This document shows, piece after piece, positions 27,211 to 35,120 of a stretch of DNA of 64,000 nucleotides. Position 1 is the first letter of the stretch; the number at the start of each line of letters is the position of its first letter. Made by a program: the position numbers and the translations under genes. The notes below the pieces were generated by a model. It saw nothing but the letters and a program-made list of their open reading frames with translations. It was not told the origin of the DNA and ran no database searches. Source of the stretch: Pseudomonas synxantha (GTDB taxonomy: Bacteria > Pseudomonadota > Gammaproteobacteria > Pseudomonadales > Pseudomonadaceae); the NCBI RefSeq assembly GCF_900105675.1, contig NZ_LT629786.1, positions 1,054,001-1,118,000 on the forward strand. The letters run 5' to 3'.

Positions 27211-28158
27211 TCAGGATTCTGCCCCTGGCGTATGGCCGAAATACGCCTTATAGGCATGGTTGAAGTTGGCAGGGTTGGCGTAGCCCATACGGTGGGCAAT
27301 CTGTGCCACGTGCCATTTGCCCTGGCGCAGCAGATTGCGCGCCAGTTCCAGGCGCTGTTGGCGTACGTAATCGAGCATCGACTGGCCGTATACCCGGCTG
27401 AACGCACGTCTCAAAGTGGTTTCACCCACGCCCAGTTCCCGTGCCAGCGCCAGAGTGCCGGGTGGGTTCATCAGGTCGGCGTCGAGCTTGAAGCGCGCTT
27501 CGTGTGCCAGGTCCGCATGGCTGCGCAACGCGGCCACAGGTTTGGCCGGCTGTGGCGCCAGATGCGTCGCCAGCTCGACCAGCACGGCCAGGCTCAGGCT
27601 TTCCTGATTCAGTCGTTCCAACGTCCCCTGGTAGGGCGAGTGATAAAGGCGCTCGAACAAACGCCCGACGATACGACAGCCGTGCAGTTCTGAAAAGTGC
27701 ATGCCATCGTCGAGTAGCCTGGCCAGCGATTGGAGTGACGGGTCTTCTTCGGCCAATTCGCGTAGATAGTCGCCGCCGATGCGCAGCCCGGCCATGCGCG
27801 CACGGCTGCCGGCAGGCATCTGGTCCATGGCTTCCATGCTTTCGCTCAAGCCCAGCACATGAGGCGCGCCGAGCGTGTATTCATTTAGCCGACCGTCTAC
27901 CCGATGCTGCCATTGCCCACCCAGTACCTGCACGATGCACATGCTGTCGGGCAGCACCTTGTGGATGCGTAACGGTTCAGGGAACTGCAAATCGCAGTCG
28001 AAATACTGCAGGTGTGACCGCACCGTCTGCGCGCGGTAATGGCCGATCGCGCTGCCCATGACCTGCCGCGCGCTGGCATCGAATACACCGGCCTGGTCCA
28101 GGGCCTCCGGGTGATCGAAGCAGAAGTGGGTGTCCATATAGGGGTTGCGGCGATGCAT
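27211..28158 (-). CDS. AraC-family transcriptional regulator
   Basis: A 315-residue regulator with the AraC double HTH at the C-terminus (about residues 225-312: ARELGVGETTLRRAFSRVYG and IAHRMGYANPANFNHAYKAYFGHTP). The N-terminal half resembles the PchR-like sensor branch. The ATG at 28158 is taken in preference to a TTG two codons upstream; ATG 28137 is also possible. It is divergent from the M48 peptidase operon, which it may control. The 170-bp gap downstream (27041-27210) shows only minor dyads. Confidence 0.87.
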   Translation of the reverse strand: MHRRNPYMDTHFCFDHPEALDQAGVFDASARQVMGSAIGHYRAQTVRSHLQYFDCDLQFPEPLRIHKVLPDSMCIVQVLGGQWQHRVDGRLNEYTLGAPHVLGLSESMEAMDQMPAGSRARMAGLRIGGDYLRELAEEDPSLQSLARLLDDGMHFSELHGCRIVGRLFERLYHSPYQGTLERLNQESLSLAVLVELATHLAPQPAKPVAALRSHADLAHEARFKLDADLMNPPGTLALARELGVGETTLRRAFSRVYGQSMLDYVRQQRLELARNLLRQGKWHVAQIAHRMGYANPANFNHAYKAYFGHTPGAES

Positions 28159-28331
28159 TGGCAAAAGCGTCCGTCAGAGCTGGTGGGCAGCGTTGCATGA
28201 TATCGACATCGGGCGGCCCGATCAGTTGTTGTGAGTCACGGCCTTATTGTTGTGCGCCACGGCCGGACCGCTTGGCAGGCGCCGCAGCTTTGATTTCAAT
28301 GGTTGGCTTTGAACTGTCGAGGAAGCCATAA

Positions 28332-28760
28332 ATGTTGATGTATCGCAAGTGGGCAGCGCTGCTGGGCTTGGTTCTGGCCGTGATCGCGGGAGTCGCCCAT
28401 GCTGACAACCGCCCGGAAGTCGCGGAAAAAGTGCTGGCCTATACCGGCGAAAGCGGCGTGAAAGTCTGGACCCTGCGCATCGGCGCGCGCGGTGACAATC
28501 AGGCGCTGGTGCAAGTAGAGGGCGTGGACCATGACTGGAACATGAAGATCCAGAAGATGGCCGTGGAAAAGACCAGCAAAGACACCCGCTATTCCACCAC
28601 CGTGGACGGCCAAAAATTCGTGGTGCTGGTGCTGCAACAAGGTTGGGGCGAGCTATACCTGCCTGGCGAATCGCAGGCGCTGAACGTCGGCTATGACGAG
28701 TTCCTGTCCAGCCAAGGCAATGCACAGGCTTTTTTGACCGATTATTTGCAGGCCAACTGA
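28332..28760 (+). CDS. Exported protein, first gene of the M48-peptidase operon
   Basis: A 142-residue protein with a Sec signal (hydrophobic core WAALLGLVLAVIAGVAHA, cleavage before DNRPE). The mature part is predicted mostly beta (ALVQVEGVDHDWNMKIQKMA; GQKFVVLVLQQGWGELYLPG) with no recognised family. GAGGA lies 8 nt before the ATG at 28332. It ends four bases before the M48 peptidase gene, so the two are co-transcribed, and both products would be envelope-associated. Confidence 0.75.
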   Translation: MLMYRKWAALLGLVLAVIAGVAHADNRPEVAEKVLAYTGESGVKVWTLRIGARGDNQALVQVEGVDHDWNMKIQKMAVEKTSKDTRYSTTVDGQKFVVLVLQQGWGELYLPGESQALNVGYDEFLSSQGNAQAFLTDYLQAN

Positions 28761-28763
28761 GCC

Positions 28764-30125
28764 ATGGGCCGATTCGCGCGGTGGTCGTGGCCGCTGACGA
28801 TGTGGCTGCTGCCGCTGGTACTGATGGGCTGGGCCAGTGTGCAAAGCGGGCGCGTCGATGACGTGCTGCGCCAAGCACAGAGTATCGGCAGCGACTACGC
28901 CTGGCTCCGCGTGCGTCAGGTGCTGGCTGGGTTGGCCTACTGGCTGGCCCTTGCCGCGTTGGTGGCCGGGCCTGCGACATGGCTCAAGCTGAGGCTGGAT
29001 GCTTGGCGCGCGCTGAAGTCCAGGGATTTTCTCTACGACCGCCTATTCCTCTGCTGGCACGCCTTGGGGCATTGGCTGGTGGCGTATACCGGATTGTTGA
29101 TGGGCGCGTTGGCCCTGAGCCTGTTGTATGAACTGAACTGGGGCTGGAGCCACTTCAAGACCGGTGGCTGGTCCATGCTGCTGGTGGCGGTGCCGCTGGT
29201 TGCCGTGCTGTGGGCGGGATGCTTGTTGATCGGGCGTCTGCGCCAGCAATGGGATGCCATGGGCAGCCCGTCCTCGACGCTTCTGGGGCAAAGGATCGGG
29301 CGTGACAAGGCCCCGGCCTTGTGGGCATGGATTGAACAACTGGCCACAGCCACCTGCGCGCCGGTACCCGACCATATAGTGGTGGGCATCGACCAATCGT
29401 TTTTCGTCACCAGCGTCGATGTGGTCCTGCAACCGGCCTGCGACTTGCTCTGCGGGCGTACCCTTTACCTGCCGCTGACCTACCTCTCGACCCTGAGCCA
29501 GGCCGAGACCGCGTCGATCATCGGTCATGAGCTGGGCCATTTCAGCCGCCGCGACACCGAGCGGGGCAGCGAGATAAGTGCGCAGTTCAGCCTGATGTGC
29601 CTGCACTTTGCGTTTATCCGTACTGAGGATGCCGACCCGGCCTGGATCGAGCGCCCGGCGATCTGGATGACGCAACGTTTCCTGCATTACTTTCAACTGG
29701 CGGTGCATCACTGGGGCCGCGCTCAGGAATTGGTCGCGGATCGGGTGGGTGGCAACATCGGCGGTGAGCGCCTGTTCTGCCAGGCGCTGTTACGGGTGAT
29801 CGCGTTGGACGGTGAAATCAACACGCTGCTCGCCGAGCGTCACTCCAACCTGATCCAGGCCTTGGCCGACCACCTGAGCCACACGCCGCTGCGCTTGAAC
29901 GAGGCGGCACTGGACTACGCCATCGCGCACCCTTTCGATACACACCCGCCGACGGCATTACGGCTCCAGCAACTGGGCGTAACCCTGGATCAGACGCTGC
30001 TGGCCGAGGCCACCCGTGTGCCCACCGAACACGACCGGCACTGGTTCAGCCAACTCACCCGTACGGCGTCGCCGGCTGCCACGCAGTCCGAATCACCGCC
30101 AATACCAACCGTCCAAGGAGAATGA
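28764..30125 (+). CDS. M48-family membrane metallopeptidase
   Basis: A 453-residue integral membrane protease. There are four hydrophobic segments in the first 165 residues, then the zinc motif HELGH (His255, Glu256, His259) in SIIGHELGHFSRRD; RAQELVADR supplies the third ligand Glu322 and the conserved Asp326. This is the HtpX/Ste24-like M48 fold with the active site facing the cytoplasm. M48 proteases take part in membrane-protein quality control. It is flanked by an exported protein and a two-TM protein in a tight operon (4-bp and 3-bp gaps). Confidence 0.9.
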   Translation: MGRFARWSWPLTMWLLPLVLMGWASVQSGRVDDVLRQAQSIGSDYAWLRVRQVLAGLAYWLALAALVAGPATWLKLRLDAWRALKSRDFLYDRLFLCWHALGHWLVAYTGLLMGALALSLLYELNWGWSHFKTGGWSMLLVAVPLVAVLWAGCLLIGRLRQQWDAMGSPSSTLLGQRIGRDKAPALWAWIEQLATATCAPVPDHIVVGIDQSFFVTSVDVVLQPACDLLCGRTLYLPLTYLSTLSQAETASIIGHELGHFSRRDTERGSEISAQFSLMCLHFAFIRTEDADPAWIERPAIWMTQRFLHYFQLAVHHWGRAQELVADRVGGNIGGERLFCQALLRVIALDGEINTLLAERHSNLIQALADHLSHTPLRLNEAALDYAIAHPFDTHPPTALRLQQLGVTLDQTLLAEATRVPTEHDRHWFSQLTRTASPAATQSESPPIPTVQGE

Positions 30126-30128
30126 CCC

Positions 30129-30779
30129 ATGACCCAACCCTTCGATCCGCTATCGGATCTCGCCAGCACACTCAGCCAAGAATATGCCGACTCCCGCGAC
30201 GCCCAGCGCGAGCGTGCGATCGCCGAACTCGAGCAAGTTATCCAGCGCGTACCCGAGCAGACCGAATTCACCAACTCGCGCCGGTACAAGGTGCGCGGCC
30301 CGCTGTTTTTTCTGATTGCCCTGGGTTTGCTGGGGCTCGCCTTGAATCGCGGGGGCACCGGCCTGACCGTCTGTGCGGCGGTGATAGCGGTGGTGTGTGG
30401 ATTGATCACTTGGCAGCACCGCAACGCCGGGCAACACGCGTTTATGCGCTTGACCCGCCGCCAGCTGTTTGCGGACACCCTGAGCGCACCCTTGGATCTG
30501 GTGGACATTGTCGACGTCTCCGTCAGTGAGGAAGGCTGGCTGACGGTGCAGAAACTGATGTTGCGTCCCGATGCGCCCCTGCCTGTTCATCGCTCCGCGC
30601 GACAGCTGTTCGGCAACCAGGCCCTGGCCCTGAAAAAGCCCCAGCCGCAGATCCGCATCCAATCTGCCGGCCTGATGCATGAGGGCGTTACCCTGGATTG
30701 CGACCAGATCGCAGACATCCTCAACGCCTATTGCAAAGCAGCCCACGCACAACAACATCTCGATGCGCTGCGCCAGTAA
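30129..30779 (+). CDS. Two-TM membrane protein of the M48 operon
   Basis: A 216-residue protein: a charged, helical N-terminus (DSRDAQRERAIAELEQVIQR), two transmembrane segments (about residues 57-95: PLFFLIALGLLGLALN and LTVCAAVIAVVCGLITW), then a soluble C-terminal domain. Starts 3 bp after the peptidase stop with AAGGAG just upstream. Unknown function; a partner or substrate adaptor of the protease is a reasonable guess from the operon. Confidence 0.7.
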   Translation: MTQPFDPLSDLASTLSQEYADSRDAQRERAIAELEQVIQRVPEQTEFTNSRRYKVRGPLFFLIALGLLGLALNRGGTGLTVCAAVIAVVCGLITWQHRNAGQHAFMRLTRRQLFADTLSAPLDLVDIVDVSVSEEGWLTVQKLMLRPDAPLPVHRSARQLFGNQALALKKPQPQIRIQSAGLMHEGVTLDCDQIADILNAYCKAAHAQQHLDALRQ

Positions 30780-30837
30780 AAAACGGGGTCAGACCACGAT
30801 GGAAAATCGGCTTTTACTTGTTCAAAGGCGTCGCCTG

Positions 30838-31890
30838 ATGATACGAAGCACTTTCATATTCCTTTTGGCTGCAGGCATTGGCTGCGTGCACGCTGCCGAG
30901 AAGGTCCCGTTGGCGCGCGAAATCAAGGACTGGATTATCGGCTGCGATAACACACGAACATGCACGGCCATCAGTGCCGTGCAGCAGCGCGATGACACTG
31001 GCTTTTCAACCTTCAGCGTACGAGTCACACGTGAAGCCGGCCCTCAGGGCGCCTTGCATGTCGGGGTGTTCAGCTATACAAAACCCCGCGGCCAGCCAAC
31101 ACTTGATGACAAACCGCTGAAGTCTCAATTTGAGCCTGGCGAACTGAAAGAAGGCGATACCCCCGAGGTGTTTGCGCTGAACGGTAAGTCTGCCCAAGCC
31201 CTGATCACCGAGTTGCGCGACGGGAACTACCTGGTGCTGCCGCTCGAGGAGGGCAAGTCGTACGCATCGCTAAGCGGGATGAGTGCGGCGCTGTTGCTGA
31301 TGGACTCGGTTCAGGGCCGGGTCGGCACCCAGGGCGCACTGATCGCCAAGGGGCCGGCGCCCGCTAGCAGCGTGCCGCAAGCCTCTGCCGCTGCGATAGC
31401 GCCCAGTTGGCAGGCACCTGCCGCGCTCACTCTGGACAAAGCAAAAGAGATCACGGATGCCGTGGTGGTTGCCACGCGTAGGGCATGGCAAGAAGATCTA
31501 GATGAAGGAGCCGCGCCAAAAACCAAAGCGTACGCATTGAGTTCAGATCAAGCGCTAGTGATCATCGAAACCGGCTGTGGGGCCTACAACTGTTTCTACA
31601 ATATTTACCAAGCGCCTCTGGACCACCCGGAGCAGGCGCGTGCAGCGCTGATCGCCGAAGTGCCAAACCTGCCGGAAAGAGACCCCCAGGGCTTCGTAGA
31701 GTTTGATCCGGCCACGGGTGAACTTAGCAGTCAGGTAAGGGCGATGAGTATGGGTAATTGTGGCACTGCGCTGCGTTGGCGTTACGATGGTAAGGGTTTC
31801 ACGCTGACGCATGCGGCTGAAATGATCCCGTGCATGGGGCTGGATCAGCTGTATTGGCCTGTGCTGTGGCGTACCCAAGCAAGCAGCTGA
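30838..31890 (+). CDS. DUF1176-family exported protein
   Basis: A 350-residue protein with a Sec signal (IRSTFIFLLAAGIGCVHA). The following IKDWIIGCDNTRTCTAI with paired Cys and the C-terminal GNCGTALRWRYDGKGFTL and MIPCMGLDQLYWPVLWRT are characteristic of DUF1176. Function unknown; periplasmic. The start is uncertain: ATG 30838 (AAAGG upstream, matches the signal peptide) is preferred over ATG 30799. Confidence 0.82.
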   Translation: MIRSTFIFLLAAGIGCVHAAEKVPLAREIKDWIIGCDNTRTCTAISAVQQRDDTGFSTFSVRVTREAGPQGALHVGVFSYTKPRGQPTLDDKPLKSQFEPGELKEGDTPEVFALNGKSAQALITELRDGNYLVLPLEEGKSYASLSGMSAALLLMDSVQGRVGTQGALIAKGPAPASSVPQASAAAIAPSWQAPAALTLDKAKEITDAVVVATRRAWQEDLDEGAAPKTKAYALSSDQALVIIETGCGAYNCFYNIYQAPLDHPEQARAALIAEVPNLPERDPQGFVEFDPATGELSSQVRAMSMGNCGTALRWRYDGKGFTLTHAAEMIPCMGLDQLYWPVLWRTQASS

Positions 31891-31963
31891 TACTGTCGGA
31901 TATCCCACCATGCTGACGTTCCTGATTGATCCGTGCAGTGACACATTAGTTGCTTTGGACTGA

Positions 31964-32779
31964 TCAGGCCGTCGAAAGAGCAATCGCTTTTTCTAAAACG
32001 GCTTGTAACATTTTCTCCGGTGATTGTGCCTTGTTGAAGACGCTCGATGACAATTCATCAGAGTCTTTTTCAGTCGATTGCCTGAGAAGGGCGAGCGGCC
32101 CCGATTGTTCTAACTGCTCTTGGTAAAGACTTTTTATACTGTCCCTGAAGCCATCAGGGTATGCCGCTTTCTCGACCGCTGGAAGATCATCGAAATAGTC
32201 CATGATGCCTTTGAATATTTCACTGTTGTCACCGCCGTTCGTTATATTGGCGTATAACTTGGAAAAATAGGTTTCATCCTGCTTACTAAGCTCCCCATAG
32301 GCGGCATATCGTTCTGCATCCGTATAGGTTCCTGACTCATCATAAACAATATCGCTTAGCCCGTTTCGGGCCATACCTTCAAATGGGTTTGGAAGTTTTT
32401 CCGGGGGGAGTTTAGAAAGCCCAATTGCATAATCCAGTGACTGCTGACCTAGCGCCAAACGGGCAGGGTCGTCTGTTTTGGGAAGTAGATCCTCATTATT
32501 AAAATTCCCGCCAGCAATCCGCTGCCCGAAACTGTACATATCGCTCTGACCTTTTGCATATTGTCCTTTTAAATCCCTAGTGGACATAGAGGCTTGTTTA
32601 TCATCAGCGCTACTTAATGCGTACAGTGCCCGTGCAGAATCGGAGATTGTGACGGTCTCCGTCGTCTTGAGGGCGGCATCCCCTGAAGGTAAATTTGCAG
32701 GGTTGGACGAAGCAAGCTTCTCTTGTGTCGAAACCTTTGCCTGTGTGCTCGCTTGATACGATTTAATCGAAATATCCAT
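31964..32779 (-). CDS. AT-rich hypothetical protein
   Basis: A 271-residue, largely polar, helical protein without a signal peptide or TM segment. The stretch ETVTISDSARALYALS near residue 45 resembles short motifs in FlgM-like and secreted bacterial proteins but is not diagnostic. Base composition is lower in GC than the core, suggesting recent acquisition. Standing convergent with the DUF1176 gene and upstream of another AT-rich exported protein. Function unknown. Confidence 0.65.
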   Translation of the reverse strand: MDISIKSYQASTQAKVSTQEKLASSNPANLPSGDAALKTTETVTISDSARALYALSSADDKQASMSTRDLKGQYAKGQSDMYSFGQRIAGGNFNNEDLLPKTDDPARLALGQQSLDYAIGLSKLPPEKLPNPFEGMARNGLSDIVYDESGTYTDAERYAAYGELSKQDETYFSKLYANITNGGDNSEIFKGIMDYFDDLPAVEKAAYPDGFRDSIKSLYQEQLEQSGPLALLRQSTEKDSDELSSSVFNKAQSPEKMLQAVLEKAIALSTA

Positions 32780-32848
32780 GGTGATACTCCATACGCTGGC
32801 GATACATCGAGAGCTATCTCCAGCTAGGGTGCCTATACAAATGTCGGA

Positions 32849-33271
32849 TTATTTGATTTCAAATTCGACAGTGTAGTTATAGGGAGGCGCCGATTGAATT
32901 GCTGTGATATTGGCATTGCAAGTAGCCTTATCGGAACCAGTGCTAGTGCCCATTTTAGTCCAGCTAGGGGTTTTAGTCGTTGGATTGACTTGGTGGCTTG
33001 CTGCAAAACGACATTTCTTACTACCTGACGTATAGACGAACCGCATTCCTGAAACCGTATCCGCGACACTGGTCAGGGCAAATGTTGTCGTTGCAGACGG
33101 CAGAATCGTACTGGGGGAGGGGGCTACACTCCCTGAAAAGTACTCGAAAGTGTAGGCGGCTGGACCGGTCGTAGAGTTCTTCACCTTCACGGTGACGATT
33201 ATGCCTGCCTGGGCAGATGCAATCATAGAGACGAATAAAGTTGCTGCCCCGAACAGTTTAGCGAATCTCAT
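32849..33271 (-). CDS. Secreted protein of unknown function
   Basis: A 140-residue protein with a strong Sec signal (MRFAKLFGAATLFVSMIASA, cleavage after AQA). The mature part is beta-rich, full of Thr/Ser (TVKVKNSTTGPAAYTFEYF) and has a Cys pair (KKCRF, KATCNA). It resembles small extracellular or surface proteins, without a family I can name. The ATG at 33271 has AAGGGA upstream; the longer frame to 33343 is not needed. Confidence 0.7.
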   Translation of the reverse strand: MRFAKLFGAATLFVSMIASAQAGIIVTVKVKNSTTGPAAYTFEYFSGSVAPSPSTILPSATTTFALTSVADTVSGMRFVYTSGSKKCRFAASHQVNPTTKTPSWTKMGTSTGSDKATCNANITAIQSAPPYNYTVEFEIK

Positions 33272-33741
33272 AAATATCCCTTTAATTTGATAATCACTAT
33301 GACTCTTGTCCTTGCGCGTTGTCTTGTGTAGAACAGACAGCAAGACTCAACCTCTATAGCGGCAGGTAACCAGAATTCTTTAAGCCAAGGGTTGTTGTTT
33401 TTGACACATCGGATGAATAACCATTTCACAACCTGCAGAAACTAACACATATCCAGCCTGCAACCCTTCAATTTCAATAACTTGCGCAGTGGTCCTGATT
33501 GCCGCTACCGGCTATCACCACAGTGGCGAGGAACTGCGCAGCGAGAGTCTTTACCACTGCCGCTAACCCTGCCACCAAACCTTCCGCTTCACCCCAAAGG
33601 CGGTTCAGCACTATGAACAGCTTCTGTTGAGCGGTGGCCAGTGCCTGGTCGCGTTGTAGCGCTTGAACCCGGCTGGCCAAGCTGAAAACGAGCCTGTTGA
33701 AAAGTCAGAGCTTTGCGTACGTCGAGGCGCATCATATCCAG
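33272..33741. other. 470-bp gap without a supported gene
   Basis: Upstream region of the secreted-protein gene. It contains one minus-strand 68-codon ORF (33474-33680) that matches nothing I recognise and could be a remnant. No repeat or RNA gene seen. Confidence 0.4.
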
Positions 33742-34224
33742 CTAGCAAGCTGGGCCAATCGCCGGAACATTCTGACGAACATAATAATTATCGAATTCAC
33801 TGCTTTCGATGAATTGGAAGCCATGGCGGGTATAAAAGCGATTGGAAGCGCTTTCTTTGAGAGCGCCCACTTTAATAGGAAGCGCAGCTGCATCCGCCTC
33901 TTTGAAAATCTGCGTGAGAACAGCAGACCCTACCCCTGATCCCTGCGCGCTCGGCCTTACATACAAGTGGTCTAGCAAGAGTTCATTGTGGTGATGTTTG
34001 ACCACTACGAAACCCACCCTCTCTCCAGCCGCCTCGATGTAGCGTGTGTTGCGAGCTTCAAAGCCGCTAAGAAACCGCTCCCGCGCACGGACCGGATCAA
34101 ACCGCCCAACACGCTCCAGACTCTCGCGCATGGCCTCAATTCGAATGGCTACAAGATTATCCAAGTCGCTCTGTTGAGCGGGGATCAAAATGATGGGGGA
34201 ATTTTGGTTGGGTGCGACGGGCAT
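33742..34224 (-). CDS. GNAT-family N-acetyltransferase
   Basis: A 160-residue GNAT starting MPVAPNQNSPIILIPAQQSD. The acetyl-CoA loop is SAQGSGVGSAVLTQIF, preceded by ELLLDHLYVRP, and the C-terminal ALKESASNRFYTRHGFQFIE closes the fold. The ATG at 34224 has GGAG 8 nt upstream; the open frame continues to 34443 but overlaps the divergent GNAT gene. Different subfamily from its divergent neighbour. Confidence 0.85.
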   Translation of the reverse strand: MPVAPNQNSPIILIPAQQSDLDNLVAIRIEAMRESLERVGRFDPVRARERFLSGFEARNTRYIEAAGERVGFVVVKHHHNELLLDHLYVRPSAQGSGVGSAVLTQIFKEADAAALPIKVGALKESASNRFYTRHGFQFIESSEFDNYYVRQNVPAIGPAC

Positions 34225-34345
34225 ATGGTGTGCTCCAACTACCATCCTGGGGGCCCAGTATAGAGAGCCTGATACTGATGAAGCGACCCGCATGGTATGT
34301 TCACGGCATAAATGGAGTAACGGCCCCCCCAGGAAGGAAATTGCA

Positions 34346-34861
34346 ATGCCAGTAGACACCCACCCAATCCGCATTCTCTCGCAACGCCTTAGCATTGAGC
34401 CCTTCTGCGAGCGGGACGCTGCTGAGTCCTTCCCTTGTATCACTGCGTCTCTGACGCGCTACATGTCTTGGGAGCCGCCTGCCTCGCTAGAAGAGTACGC
34501 GCAAGTCTGGCGGCAATGGCTGCCTGCGATAGCGGATGGCAGCGACATCGTGTTCACGGTCAGGGAGCTGGTGAATGCCCGTTTTACCGGATTGGTCGGG
34601 CTGCACCATACTGGCAGTGAAACACCGGAGTTGGGTATCTGGATCCGTGAAGATAAACATGGGTTGGGGTTTGGTGGTGAAGCGGTGCGGGCGGTTGTTC
34701 AGTGGGCTAGCCAGTGGGTGGCGGCAGAGAGCTTCATCTATCCTGTTGCGACGCAGAACCATGCTAGTCGACGTATTGCCGAAGCTTTGGGGGGAGTGGT
34801 CATCGAGAGGCGGATGGCGGAGAAATATGATTCGGTTGTGTACCGGATACCGGGGGTTTAA
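34346..34861 (+). CDS. RimJ/RimL-type GNAT acetyltransferase (intact copy)
   Basis: A 171-residue GNAT beginning MPVDTHPIRILSQRLSIEPF. Family features: HTGSETPELGIWIREDKHGLGFGGEAV (acetyl-CoA loop) and VATQNHASRRIAEALGGVVIERR near the C-terminus. A GGAAGGAAA ribosome-binding site precedes the ATG. A deletion derivative of this gene, with its upstream and downstream flanks, is present at 23622-23741. It is the last conserved gene before the DRT3 locus. Confidence 0.87.
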   Translation: MPVDTHPIRILSQRLSIEPFCERDAAESFPCITASLTRYMSWEPPASLEEYAQVWRQWLPAIADGSDIVFTVRELVNARFTGLVGLHHTGSETPELGIWIREDKHGLGFGGEAVRAVVQWASQWVAAESFIYPVATQNHASRRIAEALGGVVIERRMAEKYDSVVYRIPGV

Positions 34862-34875
34862 CTCTGGGAATCAGG

Positions 34876-34916
34876 TTTGCGATTGCTGCCCTTCACGAGC
34901 GGCAGAAATCGGCCAA
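34876..34916. repeat. Stem-loop repeat, copy 3 of 3
   Basis: TTTGCGATTGCTGCCCTTCA, then CGGCAGAAATCGGCCAAA, matching the 23757 copy downstream of the deleted GNAT gene. This copy lies 15 bp after the stop of the intact GNAT gene, so the two GNAT copies carry the same 3' flank. Confidence 0.65.
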
Positions 34917-35073
34917 ATGCAGCCATCCGGGATGATTGCTGAGATAATCGAGCATCCTTCACTCCCCTGGTAGGCCTAAAGCTATGAGGAAAGTGAAGGA
35001 GTCAAGACCGCAGAACTCACGAGGATTCAACGAGGCAAGGTTTTCGTGCATAGAACAACCGGGCCATGATGCT

Positions 35074-35096
35074 GGTGTGTGCGACCGCAAACGGTC
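35074..35096 (-). ncRNA. Candidate part of the DRT3 non-coding RNA: hairpin plus ACACAC tract
   Basis: On the minus strand, 25 nt after the drt3b stop, GACCG-TTTG-CGGTC forms a hairpin (35083-35096) directly followed by GCACACACC (35074-35082). There is no T-run, so it is not an ordinary terminator. DRT3 systems are reported to work with an associated non-coding RNA (recalled knowledge); its position and boundaries cannot be fixed here. The region 38509-38756 upstream of drt3a is the other candidate location. Confidence 0.3.
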
Positions 35097-35120
35097 TTCT
35101 ATGTGCGTGATGCATCTCGC

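Noticed and set aside
33474..33680. A 68-codon minus-strand ORF (MASRVQALQRDQALATAQQK at the start)
   Set aside because: No family, no convincing start signal, and no neighbour coupling. It could be a remnant but I cannot support it as a gene.
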